Positions 8,946 to 18,793 of a stretch of DNA of 64,000 nt are shown piece by piece. Positions within the stretch are counted from its first letter, which is position 1. Every line of letters begins with the position of its first letter. Under the pieces are notes generated by a model. That model saw only the letters and a list, made by a program, of their open reading frames with translations. It searched no databases and was not told where the DNA came from. The stretch comes from Pseudarthrobacter oxydans (GTDB taxonomy: Bacteria > Actinomycetota > Actinomycetes > Actinomycetales > Micrococcaceae). The stretch is taken from assembly GCF_034258515.1 (NCBI RefSeq), contig NZ_CP139438.1:1054001-1118000 (forward strand), read 5' to 3'. The position numbers and the translations under genes are program-made.

Positions 8946-9458
8946 CTACATGCGGGGGAGGCCGAGGTAGCGTGGCACCTTTTCCGCGTAGTCCGGGTAG
9001 GACTCCGGGAACAGCCCGGCGAGCGTGGCCTCCTCGTCCAGGACAAACCGGTGCTCCACCAGCAGCTCGGCCGGCAGCAGCGCGAGGACCCAGGCTGACC
9101 CGGCCATGGTTCCGGCGCCGAGCTGGATGAGCCACCAGCCCACGTACATCGGGTGCCGGGTGACGGCATACGGGCCGGTGGCCACCAGGTCCTCCGGGTG
9201 CTCCAGGTCAAACGGGCCGGCCGAGCGCTGCCGGCGTTCGGCCAGGGCCCAGGCATTGAGGCCGGCGCCGGCGATCACCAGGCCCGTGCCTGCCGCTCTC
9301 TGGACGGAACGGGGGCCGGGAAGCGGCAGGGGACGGAGCCTGGCAAGGAGGGCATCGAGGGCGATCGCGGCCACGACGGCCGGCGGCAGCGGAAGGTTTT
9401 CGTAGACGGCCTTCACGCGTCCCGCCAGGGTGCGCACAGGACTCACGCCGGCTTTCAT
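8946..9458 (-). CDS. Methyltransferase family membrane protein (isoprenylcysteine carboxyl methyltransferase-like)
   Basis: A 170-residue integral membrane protein. The C-terminal half shows the PEMT/ICMT pattern: GPYAVTRHPMYVGWWLIQLGAGTM, followed by a helix and the E-x-x-L-x-x-x-F-P-x-S-Y-x-x-Y segment (LDEEATLAGLFPESYPDYAEKVPRY). Such proteins methylate prenylated or lipid substrates using SAM, but the bacterial substrates are largely unknown. The ATG at 9458 starts MKAGVSPVRTLAGRVK and lies 4 bp after the stop of the upstream serine hydrolase, so the two are co-transcribed. Confidence 0.8.
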   Translation of the reverse strand: MKAGVSPVRTLAGRVKAVYENLPLPPAVVAAIALDALLARLRPLPLPGPRSVQRAAGTGLVIAGAGLNAWALAERRQRSAGPFDLEHPEDLVATGPYAVTRHPMYVGWWLIQLGAGTMAGSAWVLALLPAELLVEHRFVLDEEATLAGLFPESYPDYAEKVPRYLGLPRM

Positions 9459-9462
9459 GGCT

Positions 9463-11040
9463 TCAGGGTACGCCGCGCGGGCCCCGGCGCAGCTCCCTGG
9501 AGAGCAGCCAGACGGTCCGCGGAACAGGCCACAGGATGGCGAGTCCCAGCACCGGCACCAGCGAAACGCCGACGTCCGGGAACTGGCGGATGATGACCAG
9601 CAGGTCGGTGTCGAACCGGGCGGGCGCGTAGATGAGGCACAGCCAGAGGGCAAAGGCATCCAGTGCCAGGGCGGCGGCGGCCCACGCCAGGGGAGCCCAT
9701 CGTCCACGGCGCGCGAACCGCCGTCGGAAAATCACCGAGAGGGACAGCCACAGGCTCAGCAGTTCCGCCAGCAGCAGGCCCAGCGAGACGGCCCAGCTGG
9801 ACTGCTGCAGCCAGTCCTCGGACACCACGGCGGGCACGGGGGAGTGCCCGTGGAGGATCCGCAGGATGTTCGTGTCGATGGCCTTGAGCCGGGACGGGGC
9901 GGCGGTGTCGTTGCCGTTGATGACCAGGGCCACGCCCAGGCCGGACTCCGGGACCATCGCCAGGTAGGTGTGGCTGTTGCCCCATTCCCCCTGGTGCTCC
10001 AGCAGCAGCGGCACGTCTTCAGCGGCGGTGCCCCGGGCGGCGGGGTCAACGGATTCCACGAGCGGCCGGGTGTACCAGCCCATGCCGTAGCCCTTCGATG
10101 CGTCCACGGAGGTGCGGGGTACGAACATCGCCGTCACGCTTCCAGGCTCGAGGATGCGGGCGGTCCCGTAGCGCCCGCCGTCGAGCAGTGCCATCAGCTC
10201 GCGGCCCAGGTCCTCGGCCGAGGCGTACAGGGTGCTGGAGGGCATCCCCGCGGCGGGCGCCGGGACGTCGGTCCGGACCCAGACGGTGCTGAACCAGCGG
10301 GCATAGCCCTCGGCCGCATTGTCCTCCCGGGCGGCGGCCGCCGTCGTATGGCTGTGCACCATGCCCAGCGATCCGAAGACGTACTGCTGCAGGTACTCCC
10401 CGAAGGGCTGGTTGGCGGCGGTCTGCACCAGGAGGCCCAGCACGTTGTAGTTGGCACTGGCGTAGTGGAAACGCTGCCCCGGGTCGCCGGCCAGCGGGGA
10501 TCCGGCCATCCCACGGACTGATGCCTCGAGGGCTTCCGGCTCCTGGCTGAGGGACGCCTCGAAGGCCGTGTCCCTGGAGGACATGCCGCTGGTCTGGTGG
10601 AGCAGGTGCCGGACCGTGATGGCCGGGGATCGGGGATCGTCCAGCGTGAACCAGGGCAGGTAGGTCCGCACGGGCTCATCCAGCCGCAGCCGACCGGCCT
10701 CCACCTGCTGCATCACCGCGATGGCCGTCAGGGACTTGCTGGTGGAGGCCAGCAGCACCGGCGTCTGGAGGGTCATCGGCCGTCCGGCCGGGTCCGCCTT
10801 GCCGAAGGCGGCGGAGTGCACCTGCCTGCCGTCACGCACGACGGCGATCGCGGCACCGGGAATGCCGAGGGTTTCGAGCTGGTCAAGCAGTAAGGCGTCC
10901 ACCGCGGCGTAGGCGTGTTGGGCTTGGGCGGTGTCCGTGGCGGCACCTGTTGCGATGGCGGCTGTTGTCGGGGCGGCGCCTGCGACGGCCACCAGGAGGC
11001 ACACGAGGAGGCAGCACGGTGACCTGGGCATTGTCCGCAT
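9463..11040 (-). CDS. Serine hydrolase (beta-lactamase/AmpC family) with C-terminal membrane region
   Basis: The product is 525 residues. An N-terminal signal or anchor (CCLLVCLLVAVAGAAP) leads into a class C-like fold with S99-T-S-K102 (ASTSKSLTAIAVM), a YxN element in YASANYNVLG, HLLHQTSGM, and HQGEWGNSHTYLAM towards the end. The last 140 residues hold three to four membrane helices (AVSLGLLLAELLSLWLSLSV, LAWAAAALALDAFALWL, VSLVPVLGLAILWPV). The catalytic domain would face outside. Related enzymes are esterases, peptidases or penicillin-binding proteins. It shares an operon with the downstream membrane methyltransferase. Confidence 0.85.
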   Translation of the reverse strand: MRTMPRSPCCLLVCLLVAVAGAAPTTAAIATGAATDTAQAQHAYAAVDALLLDQLETLGIPGAAIAVVRDGRQVHSAAFGKADPAGRPMTLQTPVLLASTSKSLTAIAVMQQVEAGRLRLDEPVRTYLPWFTLDDPRSPAITVRHLLHQTSGMSSRDTAFEASLSQEPEALEASVRGMAGSPLAGDPGQRFHYASANYNVLGLLVQTAANQPFGEYLQQYVFGSLGMVHSHTTAAAAREDNAAEGYARWFSTVWVRTDVPAPAAGMPSSTLYASAEDLGRELMALLDGGRYGTARILEPGSVTAMFVPRTSVDASKGYGMGWYTRPLVESVDPAARGTAAEDVPLLLEHQGEWGNSHTYLAMVPESGLGVALVINGNDTAAPSRLKAIDTNILRILHGHSPVPAVVSEDWLQQSSWAVSLGLLLAELLSLWLSLSVIFRRRFARRGRWAPLAWAAAALALDAFALWLCLIYAPARFDTDLLVIIRQFPDVGVSLVPVLGLAILWPVPRTVWLLSRELRRGPRGVP

Positions 11041-11126
11041 GGCTGCACCTGCTTCAGCCGGCAGTCCCTTCACGGTAGGGCCTGGCCAGGCGGAAGACAA
11101 TGCTGTCCGGCCAGCGTGAGACGGGT

Positions 11127-11675
11127 TTACGGGTTCAGCTCGGCGGCGGCGAATGACACGGCGAAACGGGCGCACCAGATGCTGACCGAGCCATAGTCGC
11201 TCAGCACCGTACCTGCCGGGATCTCATAGTTCTGATCGCCCTTGTTGGCTTTGAGTGCGCCGAGGTCGAGGTACGCGCCGTCGTCGAAGACATACCAGCC
11301 GGCGAATCCCTCCACCACCGGGGCGTTGCTGAGCCACACCCGGAGGTCGGGACCATCGGAAGTATCGAGGCCTTCGAACCGGAGGATCCGGCTCCCGTCG
11401 GGAAGTTCGAGGATCCGCACCGTTCCCGAGCTGGCGTGCTCATGGCTGATCAGCCGGCCTGCTGCCAGTTCACGCGGAAGCGCGACGGGCGCGGCGAGGG
11501 CTGACGGCGTTAGGGAGGGACCCTGGGACGCAGGCGCAGGCGTGGCAACTGCCGGAACATCCTCGATCACGGTTGAGCTGGTGAAGATGCGCCAGGGCTG
11601 GAACAGGTACAGCCCTACAGCAACCGCGATGACAGCCACGAGCGCCACAGCCGGTATGACGACGCGCCTTCTCAT
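11127..11675 (-). CDS. DM13 domain-containing membrane-anchored protein
   Basis: The product is 182 residues. An N-terminal membrane anchor (VVIPAVALVAVIAVAVGLYLF) is followed by a Pro/Ala/Ser linker and a DM13 domain. The domain runs from GRLISHEHASSGTVRILEL to SIWCARFAVSFAAAEL, with the core FEGLDTSDGPDLRVWLSNAP and LDLGALKANKGDQNYEIP. DM13 is an extracytoplasmic beta-sandwich thought to take part in redox or electron transfer; the conserved Cys in SIWCARF is present. It lies upstream of the serine hydrolase on the same strand with an 86-bp gap. Confidence 0.85.
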   Translation of the reverse strand: MRRRVVIPAVALVAVIAVAVGLYLFQPWRIFTSSTVIEDVPAVATPAPASQGPSLTPSALAAPVALPRELAAGRLISHEHASSGTVRILELPDGSRILRFEGLDTSDGPDLRVWLSNAPVVEGFAGWYVFDDGAYLDLGALKANKGDQNYEIPAGTVLSDYGSVSIWCARFAVSFAAAELNP

Positions 11676-11789
11676 ACCACGTCAACGTCCGGACGAGAGG
11701 CGCCGTTCCGGTCCCGGAAGGCCAGCCCGATGCGTCCCCCGGCCCCGTCCCGGTCAGCACATGGTTAGGGCACCTGAACACGTGGCCCA

Positions 11790-13599
11790 TCATCCTGACA
11801 AGAGCTGGAGCAGCAGCCCTTCCAGCGCACTGGTGTGTGCTGGACTGGTTTCGGATGCACTGATCTTCGACCCACAAGATTTCGTCGGGCTGGTTTCCGG
11901 GGCACTGTTTTCCAGTGGCAGGACGCCCGGCGGCCATTGTGGTGGTTCGCGGTCGGGTTGTTCGGCTTGGTACTGCTGCCCGGTGGGTGAGGTCCAGCCG
12001 GGTGGTTCGTCCTTGGCAGCCGGCGTCGGTTCCCAGCCGCTGTTGTGTTTGAGCCGGTGATGTTTTGGGCAGACCTGTGCCAGGTTGCTGATTCCGGTGG
12101 TTCTGCCAGGCCTTGAGGTGGTCGATTTCGTTGTCGAGGGCGTTGTTGCTGCAGCCGGGGAAAGCGCATTTGCCGTCCCGAAGATGCAGCGCTTTCCTCA
12201 TGGCTTTGGTGAGTCGATAACTGGTGCGGCCGATCTCCAGTGGTGTTCCGTCGCTCGGGTCAAGCAGGACGCGGCGGAACGACTCGGCACCCCCGGAGAG
12301 GAGTTGGCGGGCCATCGAGGCGGGGATGGAGCCGTAGCCGTCGAGCACGGCGGGTTCGTCGGTGAGTCCGAGAAGGGCGAAGAACGGAACGGTCACAAGC
12401 ACGTCGGCGCGGGGAGTGGGGACCTTCGCGGCATCCGTGTCCAGGGCGGGGTTGGGCGTGCCTTCGAAGGTGCCGGGCGCGGTGGGGTCCGGTTCTGCCG
12501 GTGCCCGGTTGCCGTGGCTGCCGGGATGGTCGCTAATGCCCAGGTCTGTTGCGGGTTCGTCGGAGCCGACGACTGTGGCCAGGCCGATCATGTCCTCCGG
12601 CGCCTCGCCCGAGACGTCACCGGTCCCGGTGGGCCCCGGGGCTGTGGCACCGCGGTAGGTGAGGAGCCGGTGGGTGAGGATGTCGGGCCGGAGCTGGGTG
12701 AGGGTGCGGGGTTCGTCGGGGCCTTGGAGGCTTCGGGCGGTTGCGGTGAGGTCGTTCCAGATCGCCAGGGCTTGGTCGGCGGGCAGGTACGCAGCGACCC
12801 AGGCCATCCCGTCACGGTCCGGCGTGAATTCCACGCGCCGATCGGCCACGCCCTTGCGGTGGCGCTTCTCGAGCGACTCCGGGTGATGGCGTTCCCGCCA
12901 GCCCCGCACCTTTGCCCGTAACCGGGCCGGCACCAGTTCCGAGGCGGGGCAACCCCGGGCCGGGTTGGGTGCGTCGGGGTCGAGGAAGTGCTCCACCAGT
13001 GCGGCTGCGGCGGCGTGGTCCAAACACTCAGTTTCGTCGGTAAAAATCCGGGCCTGCTGCCAGGAGAGGCTGCCGGCGGAAAGGGCGTCCATGAGCGGCG
13101 GCATTGCACACACCCGCCGGGACTGGGTGACGAACGCGGACGCGGCACCGGAGCTGATGGTGAGGATCCCGGCGATTTCCTCAACAGTGGAGATCTCGGT
13201 GTAGGTCCGGTCATGCAGGGGCGCGTCCGGCGGGGTCATGGCGCGCTGCAGGTCCATCGCTTCGGCGGCGGACCGCACCTTCCGCGCCGAGGCCTGGGAC
13301 TCCAGCTTCTTCTCCAGCCCCATCCGCTCGAGCCGGATTTCGTACGCCCGCTGCAATACATCGACTCCGTCCCCCGCGGCACCTGAGGCTCCGGCAGAAG
13401 CGAGGGCGGCGTCCTCGGCATCAAGCGCGGCGAGCGCAGCAACGGTGGCATGGATAGCCTCCACTCCCGTCCCGGTTCCCGCTCCGTTTTCCACAGGAAT
13501 ATCGTCTAACGGGGGTACGACATTTTGGTCGGCCGGCACTGGACTGGGCCAAACCAGCAGACCTGGCGTGGCCACACAGGGCCCGCCCATGCGGAACAC
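11790..13599 (-). pseudogene. DUF222 / HNH endonuclease gene, frameshifted near its 3' end
   Basis: Reading leftward from 13599, the frame gives a DUF222 domain followed by the start of an HNH nuclease (DGKCAFPGCSNNALDNEIDHLKAWQNH). Just after WQNH, at about 12100, the frame is lost. The family continuation GISNLAQVCPKHHRLKHNSG, and then a Pro-rich tail ending at 11790, is found in another frame. Left unshifted, the original frame runs on as meaningless sequence into the DM13 gene. Family members usually have a short Gly/Thr spacer between WQNH and GISNL, so a small deletion is likely. The nuclease C-terminus is therefore not made in the normal frame. The start is uncertain; a GTG at 13494 is an alternative. 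Confidence 0.8.
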
Positions 13600-13776
13600 A
13601 CGCCCGCGCTCTCAAAGTGCGTGCCGCCGTCGTACTTCTCCCAAATGCGCAACCGTTGTTGCCCTGGCGGGTGCAGCGGCAGGATGATCGAAAGTGTTGG
13701 GCTCCTGCCGGCCAGGCGGGCCGGAAGAACGACGACGTATGCCCAGCTAAGCGAGCGAGGCGGCGGTGAGCGGGCC

Positions 13777-15291
13777 ATGACAGAGCACAGAGGGCGGCAG
13801 CGGCGGTTGCAGGTTTCCGACGTCAACGTCGTCAACCCCCGCACGCTGCGGAAGGCGCTCGGCGGGACCATCGTGGGCAACACGATGGAATGGTACGACG
13901 TGGGCGTGTTCGGCTACCTCATCACCACCATGGGGCCGGTGTTCCTGCCTGAGGCGGACAGGGCCGTGCAGAACCTGTTCCTGCTGGGGACCTTCGGCGC
14001 CACGTTCATCGCCCGGCCGCTGGGCGGGATCTTTTTCGGCTGGCTGGGCGACAAGATGGGCCGCCAGAAGGTGCTGGCCATGACGCTGATGCTCATGGCG
14101 GCCGCGACGTTCGCCGTCGGCCTGCTGCCCGGGTACTCGGTGCTGGGCATCTGGGCGGCGGTGCTGCTGGTGGTCCTCAAGCTGGTGCAGGGCTTTTCCA
14201 CCGGCGGCGAATACTCCGGCGCCACCACGTTCGTGTGCGAGCACTCACCGGACCGCCGCCGCGGCTTCTACGTCAGTTTCCTGGACATGGGCAGCTACCT
14301 GGGATTTGCGGCGGGCGGGCTGGTGGTGTCCCTCCTCCAGCTGGCGCTGGGCCAGGAGCAGATGGAGGCGTGGGGCTGGCGGATCCCGTTCCTGGTGGCC
14401 GGTCCACTGGGCGCCGTGGCCGTCTACTTCCGGATGAAGATCGAGGAGTCGGCCGCTTTCAAAGCCACGCTGGAAGCCGAAGCCGTGGCAGCCAAGCACC
14501 CCGAGACGGGGGAGGACCTCCGCCCCGTGGGCCCGATCGGGATCCTGAAGGCCCACTGGCGGCCGATCGTGCTGGCCATGATCCTGGCGGCGGCAGCCAA
14601 CACGGTGGCCTACGCCCTCACGTCCTACATGCCCACGTACCTGACCAGCAACAAGGGGTACAGCGAGGTGGAGGGGACGCTGCTGACCATCCCTGTGCTG
14701 GTGGCCATGGCGTTGTGCATCCCGTTCACGGGGCTGCTGTCGGACCGGATCGGCCGCCGTCCCGTGCTGTGGATCGGGGCCTTCAGCACCGTGGTGTTGG
14801 CGGTTCCCGCGTTCCTGGCGATAGCGGCGGGCAGCCTCCCTATGACGTTGCTGGGCCTGGCCCTGATCGCCTTCCCGGTGGCGTTCTCGGTGCCGAACCT
14901 CGCGTCGGCGCTGCCCGCGCTCTTTCCCACCGAGCACCGCTATTCCGCCATGGGCATCGCCTACAACCTGGCGGTGGCCATCTTCGGCGGAACGGCCCCG
15001 TTCATCATCGCGTCCCTGATCCAGCTGACCGGCGACGACATGGCGATTGCGTACTACCTCATGGCCGTGGCCGCGGTGGCTGCCGTGGCCATCCGGTTCC
15101 TGCCCGAATCGGCCCGGCGGCACCTGCCCGGGTCCATGCCCAGCGTGGAGTCGGAGGAGGCCGCCCGGAAGCTGGTGGAGACGCAGGACAACAACCCACT
15201 GCTGGACGTGGACTCGCTGCCGTTCGAAAGCAGCTTCGAGATTGCCCGGGCGGAGCACAAGGAGCGGCCCGGGAAGCCGACGGCGACGTGA
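13777..15291 (+). CDS. MHS family MFS transporter (ProP/citrate-proton symporter type)
   Basis: The product is 504 residues with 12 predicted helices. It starts with the metabolite:H+ symporter pattern GTIVGNTMEWYDVGVFGYL, has the cytoplasmic loop motif GDKMGRQKVLAM, then LVQGFSTGGEYSGATTF and the second-half repeat LSDRIGRRPVLW. A soluble C-terminal tail (about 50 residues) follows the last helix. Substrates of this family include proline, betaine, citrate and alpha-ketoglutarate; none can be chosen here. The ATG at 13777 is preferred because the family N-terminus begins shortly after it; an open frame further upstream has no homology. Confidence 0.85.
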   Translation: MTEHRGRQRRLQVSDVNVVNPRTLRKALGGTIVGNTMEWYDVGVFGYLITTMGPVFLPEADRAVQNLFLLGTFGATFIARPLGGIFFGWLGDKMGRQKVLAMTLMLMAAATFAVGLLPGYSVLGIWAAVLLVVLKLVQGFSTGGEYSGATTFVCEHSPDRRRGFYVSFLDMGSYLGFAAGGLVVSLLQLALGQEQMEAWGWRIPFLVAGPLGAVAVYFRMKIEESAAFKATLEAEAVAAKHPETGEDLRPVGPIGILKAHWRPIVLAMILAAAANTVAYALTSYMPTYLTSNKGYSEVEGTLLTIPVLVAMALCIPFTGLLSDRIGRRPVLWIGAFSTVVLAVPAFLAIAAGSLPMTLLGLALIAFPVAFSVPNLASALPALFPTEHRYSAMGIAYNLAVAIFGGTAPFIIASLIQLTGDDMAIAYYLMAVAAVAAVAIRFLPESARRHLPGSMPSVESEEAARKLVETQDNNPLLDVDSLPFESSFEIARAEHKERPGKPTAT

Positions 15292-15410
15292 AACGGCCAG
15301 GGCTGCGGCCTCGCTGATCGCGACGGTGGCGGCCAGGGCGAACGTTGACGGTTCGTGCGTCGGTGAATCCCGGCAGCGGCACGGACGCCGCGGTGAGGGC
15401 GTGGTTTCTG

Positions 15411-16415
15411 TTACTCCGCGATCACCACGGCAGCCGCGTCCCTGTCGCGTGCGGCAACGGTGCCGCGGCGGCGCCAGTAGGCGGCCAGTACAGCGCCGGA
15501 AACGTTGTGCCATACCGAGAAAATGGCGCCGGGGAGGGCCGATTCGGGAGTCAGGTACTGCCGTGCCAGGCCTGCGGCAAGGCCCGAGTTCTGCATGCCG
15601 ACCTCAATAGCGGTGGTGCGCCGGGACGGAACCGGGAGCCTGAACAGGCGGGCGGCGGCGTAACCCAGGGCGTATCCCAGCCCGTTGTGCAGGATGACAG
15701 CCACAAGAACCAGGAGCCCGGCCGAGAAGATCGCCTTGGCGCTTCCGGCCACCACTGCGACCACCACGACGGTGATGGCGAGGACCGAGATCCAGGGCAG
15801 GGCGGGCAACGACTTGTTGACCAGGCGCGGCAGGAAGAGCCGGATCACCAGTCCCAGCAGCACGGGGAACAGCACGATCTGGACGATGGACCAGGCCATG
15901 GAGCCGGCGTCGACCGGCATGTACTGTCCGGCCAGCCACAGGGCCAGCACCGGGGTGAGCAGGGGAGCTAACAGCGTGGACACTGTGGTCATCGCCACGG
16001 ACAGGGCCACGTCCCCCTTGGCCAGGTAGGACACCACGTTGGAGGCAGTGCCGCCGGGGCAGCAGCCCACCAGGATGACGCCTGCCGCCAGCGCGGGGGG
16101 CAGTCCGAGTGCCGCCGCGACCAGCCAGCCAAGGAACGGCATGATGGCGTACTGCGCCACCACGCCGATCACCACGGGCACGGGCCGCTTGGCGATGACG
16201 GCGAAGTCGGGCGGCGTCAGCGTCAGCCCCATGCCGAACATGATGACCCCCAGAAGGGGGTTGATCCAGGGGCCCAAGCCTATGAAAGCCGTCGGCGCGG
16301 CAAGTGCCACGGCGCCTCCGGCCAGGATGAGAAGGGGAAAGAGTGTGACGGCCACGCGGGCGCTGCGTTCCTCGGCGGCGGACGCCGGCGCGGAGGACTC
16401 GGATAAAGAAGACAT
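15411..16415 (-). CDS. Bile acid:sodium symporter (BASS) family transporter
   Basis: The product is 334 residues with about ten helices. It matches the BASS family: LLGVIMFGMGLTLTPPDFAVIAKRP, then GVILVGCCPGGTASNVVSYLAKGDVALSV (the characteristic crossover motif) and TTAIEVGMQNSGLAAGLA. Bacterial homologues import bile acids, pantoate, keto acids or other organic anions with sodium. The gene is divergent from a LacI regulator, and the LacI-type operator at 16501-16512 lies about 86 bp before its start, so it may be controlled by that repressor. It converges with the MHS transporter. Confidence 0.85.
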   Translation of the reverse strand: MSSLSESSAPASAAEERSARVAVTLFPLLILAGGAVALAAPTAFIGLGPWINPLLGVIMFGMGLTLTPPDFAVIAKRPVPVVIGVVAQYAIMPFLGWLVAAALGLPPALAAGVILVGCCPGGTASNVVSYLAKGDVALSVAMTTVSTLLAPLLTPVLALWLAGQYMPVDAGSMAWSIVQIVLFPVLLGLVIRLFLPRLVNKSLPALPWISVLAITVVVVAVVAGSAKAIFSAGLLVLVAVILHNGLGYALGYAAARLFRLPVPSRRTTAIEVGMQNSGLAAGLARQYLTPESALPGAIFSVWHNVSGAVLAAYWRRRGTVAARDRDAAAVVIAE

Positions 16416-16500
16416 GGCTACCGGATTATCACAGTGAGTGCTGGCTCTCGGAATCGGCGGAGATTGATGACGCGCCACCGTGGCGCCGCGCGGCATATTT

Positions 16501-16512
16501 GCAAGCGCTTGC
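16501..16512. promoter_or_regulatory. LacI-family operator palindrome
   Basis: A perfect 12-bp palindrome GCAAGCGCTTGC, with further T/A matches two and three bases outside the core on each side. This is the classic LacI/GalR half-site arrangement with the central CG. It lies between the divergent BASS transporter and the LacI regulator, 25 bp before the regulator start, so autoregulation is expected. Confidence 0.8.
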
Positions 16513-16536
16513 GAAGATGATGCTGCATTGGCTACC

Positions 16537-17583
16537 GTGGAAGGCGTGTCAACAACAGTAGAGCGGGTAGCGGAACGCGCAGGCGTCTCCATTTCAACGG
16601 TTTCGCGTGCGCTGAGGGACGTCCCGGGAATCTCGGCTGCCACCCGCAAGCGCGTGCATGAAGCTGCGGAAGCACTCGGCTACGCCATCTCGCCCAGCGC
16701 CTCAAGGCTGGCGACCGGGCGCACCCGGACTGTCGCCGTCGTCGTGCCCCTGCTCAGCAAGTGGTTCTTCGCGGAGGTCATCGCGGCCGCCGGACGGGTG
16801 CTGAGCCGGGAGGGCTATGACGTGCTCCTGGTGGAGCTGTCCACCCCGGACCTGCGGGAGAAGTTCTTTGCCGGCCCCCGGCTCCACGGCCGTGCTGACG
16901 CGGCCCTCGTGATCGCCCTCCAGCTGGCCCCCGCCGAGCTCGCGGCGCTCCAGGCCCAGGGGCTGGCTGTTGCCCTTGTCGGTTCCGAGCGGGCCGGAGC
17001 GTCGTCGGTCCGGGTGGAGGACAGGGCCGGCGGGCGCGCGGCGGCCAGGCACCTGCTGAACCTCGGGCACGAACGGATTGCCTTCCTGGGCATCCGGCAG
17101 GAGGAACGCTCACCGCTCGGCGGGGTGCCGCCGGCAGAGCGGCTTCTCGGCTACCAGGAGGCGCTGGCCGAAGCGGGGCTGCCGGCTGATCCGGCGATGG
17201 TGCTCGCCGTCGAGAACACGGTGGACGCGGGAGCGGCGGCCATGGCGGAGCTGCTCACCGCGGCGGAATCGCCGACGGCGCTGGTCGCTGCGTCGGATGA
17301 GCTCGCCTTCGGAGCGCTCGCCGCCCTTCGCGGGGCGGGAATGGACGTCCCGGGCGACTTTTCCGTGGTGGGATACGACAACCACGAGCTCGCCGGTGCC
17401 GTTGGACTTACCACCATGGACCACGGCGTTTCCGAACAGGGCAGCCTGGCGGCCGGGGCCGTCCTCGCCGCCCTGTCCGGCGCCCCCGCTTCTGCCGGCA
17501 CCATCGAGCCCCGCCTCGTGGTCCGCCACACCACCGCACCGCCCCGGCGCCTCCGCCGGGCGGTCCTTTCCAGCCAGAACTGA
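16537..17583 (+). CDS. LacI family transcriptional regulator
   Basis: The product is about 348 residues. The N-terminal helix-turn-helix and hinge read VERVAERAGVSISTVSRAL, ISAATRKRVHEAAEALGY and SASRLATGRT. The periplasmic-binding-like effector domain follows (TVAVVVPLLSKWFFAEVI, GRAAARHLLNLGHERIAFLG, PTALVAASDELAFGALAALRGAG). GTG at 16537 is taken as start; GTG at 16546 and TTG at 16528 are in frame and equally possible, because no clear ribosome site decides. It is followed 19 bp later by an aldo/keto reductase that is probably co-transcribed, and its operator lies just upstream. Confidence 0.85.
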   Translation: MEGVSTTVERVAERAGVSISTVSRALRDVPGISAATRKRVHEAAEALGYAISPSASRLATGRTRTVAVVVPLLSKWFFAEVIAAAGRVLSREGYDVLLVELSTPDLREKFFAGPRLHGRADAALVIALQLAPAELAALQAQGLAVALVGSERAGASSVRVEDRAGGRAAARHLLNLGHERIAFLGIRQEERSPLGGVPPAERLLGYQEALAEAGLPADPAMVLAVENTVDAGAAAMAELLTAAESPTALVAASDELAFGALAALRGAGMDVPGDFSVVGYDNHELAGAVGLTTMDHGVSEQGSLAAGAVLAALSGAPASAGTIEPRLVVRHTTAPPRRLRRAVLSSQN

Positions 17584-17602
17584 CCCCTACGGGAGGAAAA
17601 CC

Positions 17603-18601
17603 ATGGAATACCGCAAGCTTGGAAACTCAGGCATGTACGTCAGCGCCATCGCCTACGGCAACTGGACCACGCACGGCGAACAGATCGACCAGGACGCAGC
17701 CACGGAGTGCGTCCGCGCCGCCCTCGACCTGGGCATCACCACGTTCGACACGGCGGACGCCTATGCCGGCACGCGCGCCGAGACGGCCCTGGGTGAGGCG
17801 CTCAAGGGAACCCGGCGCGAGGGCCTGGAGCTCTTCACCAAGGTCTATTTCCCCACGGGGGAGGGCAAGAACGATCGCGGGCTGTCCCGGAAGCACATCA
17901 TGGAGTCCATCAACGGCTCGCTGCGCCGGCTCCGCACGGACTACGTGGACCTGTACCAGGCCCACCGGTACGACTACGCGACTCCGCTCGAAGAGACCAT
18001 GCAGGCCTTCGCCGACATTGTCCGCGCAGGCAAGGCCCACTACATCGGCGTTTCGGAGTGGACGGTGGATGAGATCCGCCGCGGCGCCAAGCTCGCCCGG
18101 GAGCTCGGCATCCACCTGGTCTCCAGCCAGCCGCAGTACAACATGCTGTGGCGGGTCATCGAGCCCGAAATCGTGCCCCTGAGCGAGGAACTGGGGCTGT
18201 CCCAGATTGTCTGGTCACCCATCGCCCAGGGGGTCCTCACCGGCAAGTACCTTCCGGGACAGGGCGGGCCCTCGGCGTCACGCTTCACCACGGACGACGG
18301 CGGGGCCAAGACCGAGCACCGGTACATGCAGGAGGAGGTGCTGGAGCGGGTCCAGGAGCTCAAGCCGCTGGCGGAAGAGGCCGGCCTGTCCATGGCGGCA
18401 TTTGCCGTGGCCTGGGTCCTGCAGAACCAGAACGTCTCGTCCGCCATTGTGGGCGCCTCACGGCCGGAGCAGCTCCGGGACAACGTCACCGCGGCGGGAG
18501 TGCGCCTTGACCCGGAGCTCCTCAGCCGGGTGGATGCCGTCCTGGGGGACCTCGTGGAGCGGGATCCCGCGAAGGTGGAGTCCTTCCCGGAACGCGTCTG
18601 A
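17603..18601 (+). CDS. Aldo/keto reductase
   Basis: The product is 332 residues, a TIM-barrel NAD(P)H oxidoreductase of the voltage-gated-potassium-channel-beta/YghZ-like branch. Motifs are MEYRKLGNSGMYVSAIAYG, FDTADAYAGTRAETALGEAL (catalytic Asp and Tyr), LFTKVYFP (catalytic Lys), DYVDLYQAHRYD (His) and the cofactor end SSAIVGASRPEQLRDN. GGGAGGA lies before the ATG. It lies directly downstream of the LacI regulator, suggesting a role in sugar or aldehyde metabolism under that repressor. Confidence 0.9.
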   Translation: MEYRKLGNSGMYVSAIAYGNWTTHGEQIDQDAATECVRAALDLGITTFDTADAYAGTRAETALGEALKGTRREGLELFTKVYFPTGEGKNDRGLSRKHIMESINGSLRRLRTDYVDLYQAHRYDYATPLEETMQAFADIVRAGKAHYIGVSEWTVDEIRRGAKLARELGIHLVSSQPQYNMLWRVIEPEIVPLSEELGLSQIVWSPIAQGVLTGKYLPGQGGPSASRFTTDDGGAKTEHRYMQEEVLERVQELKPLAEEAGLSMAAFAVAWVLQNQNVSSAIVGASRPEQLRDNVTAAGVRLDPELLSRVDAVLGDLVERDPAKVESFPERV

Positions 18602-18793
18602 CGCTTCAGCATGCTGGTGGGGCTCCACGGCGCCCGGAGTCCGGCTCTTGCGGCCCCGGAGCGGGCGTAACGTGCCGTAAAGGCGGGGCCGGCATTTCGG
18701 CTGACAGCTGCTGCCGGCCGCCTCGCGCTGCGCCTCCCCGCCGCTCCCGCCGGGTGCCGGCCCGCCAGGCGCCAGGCCCGTAGACTCGGCGTC

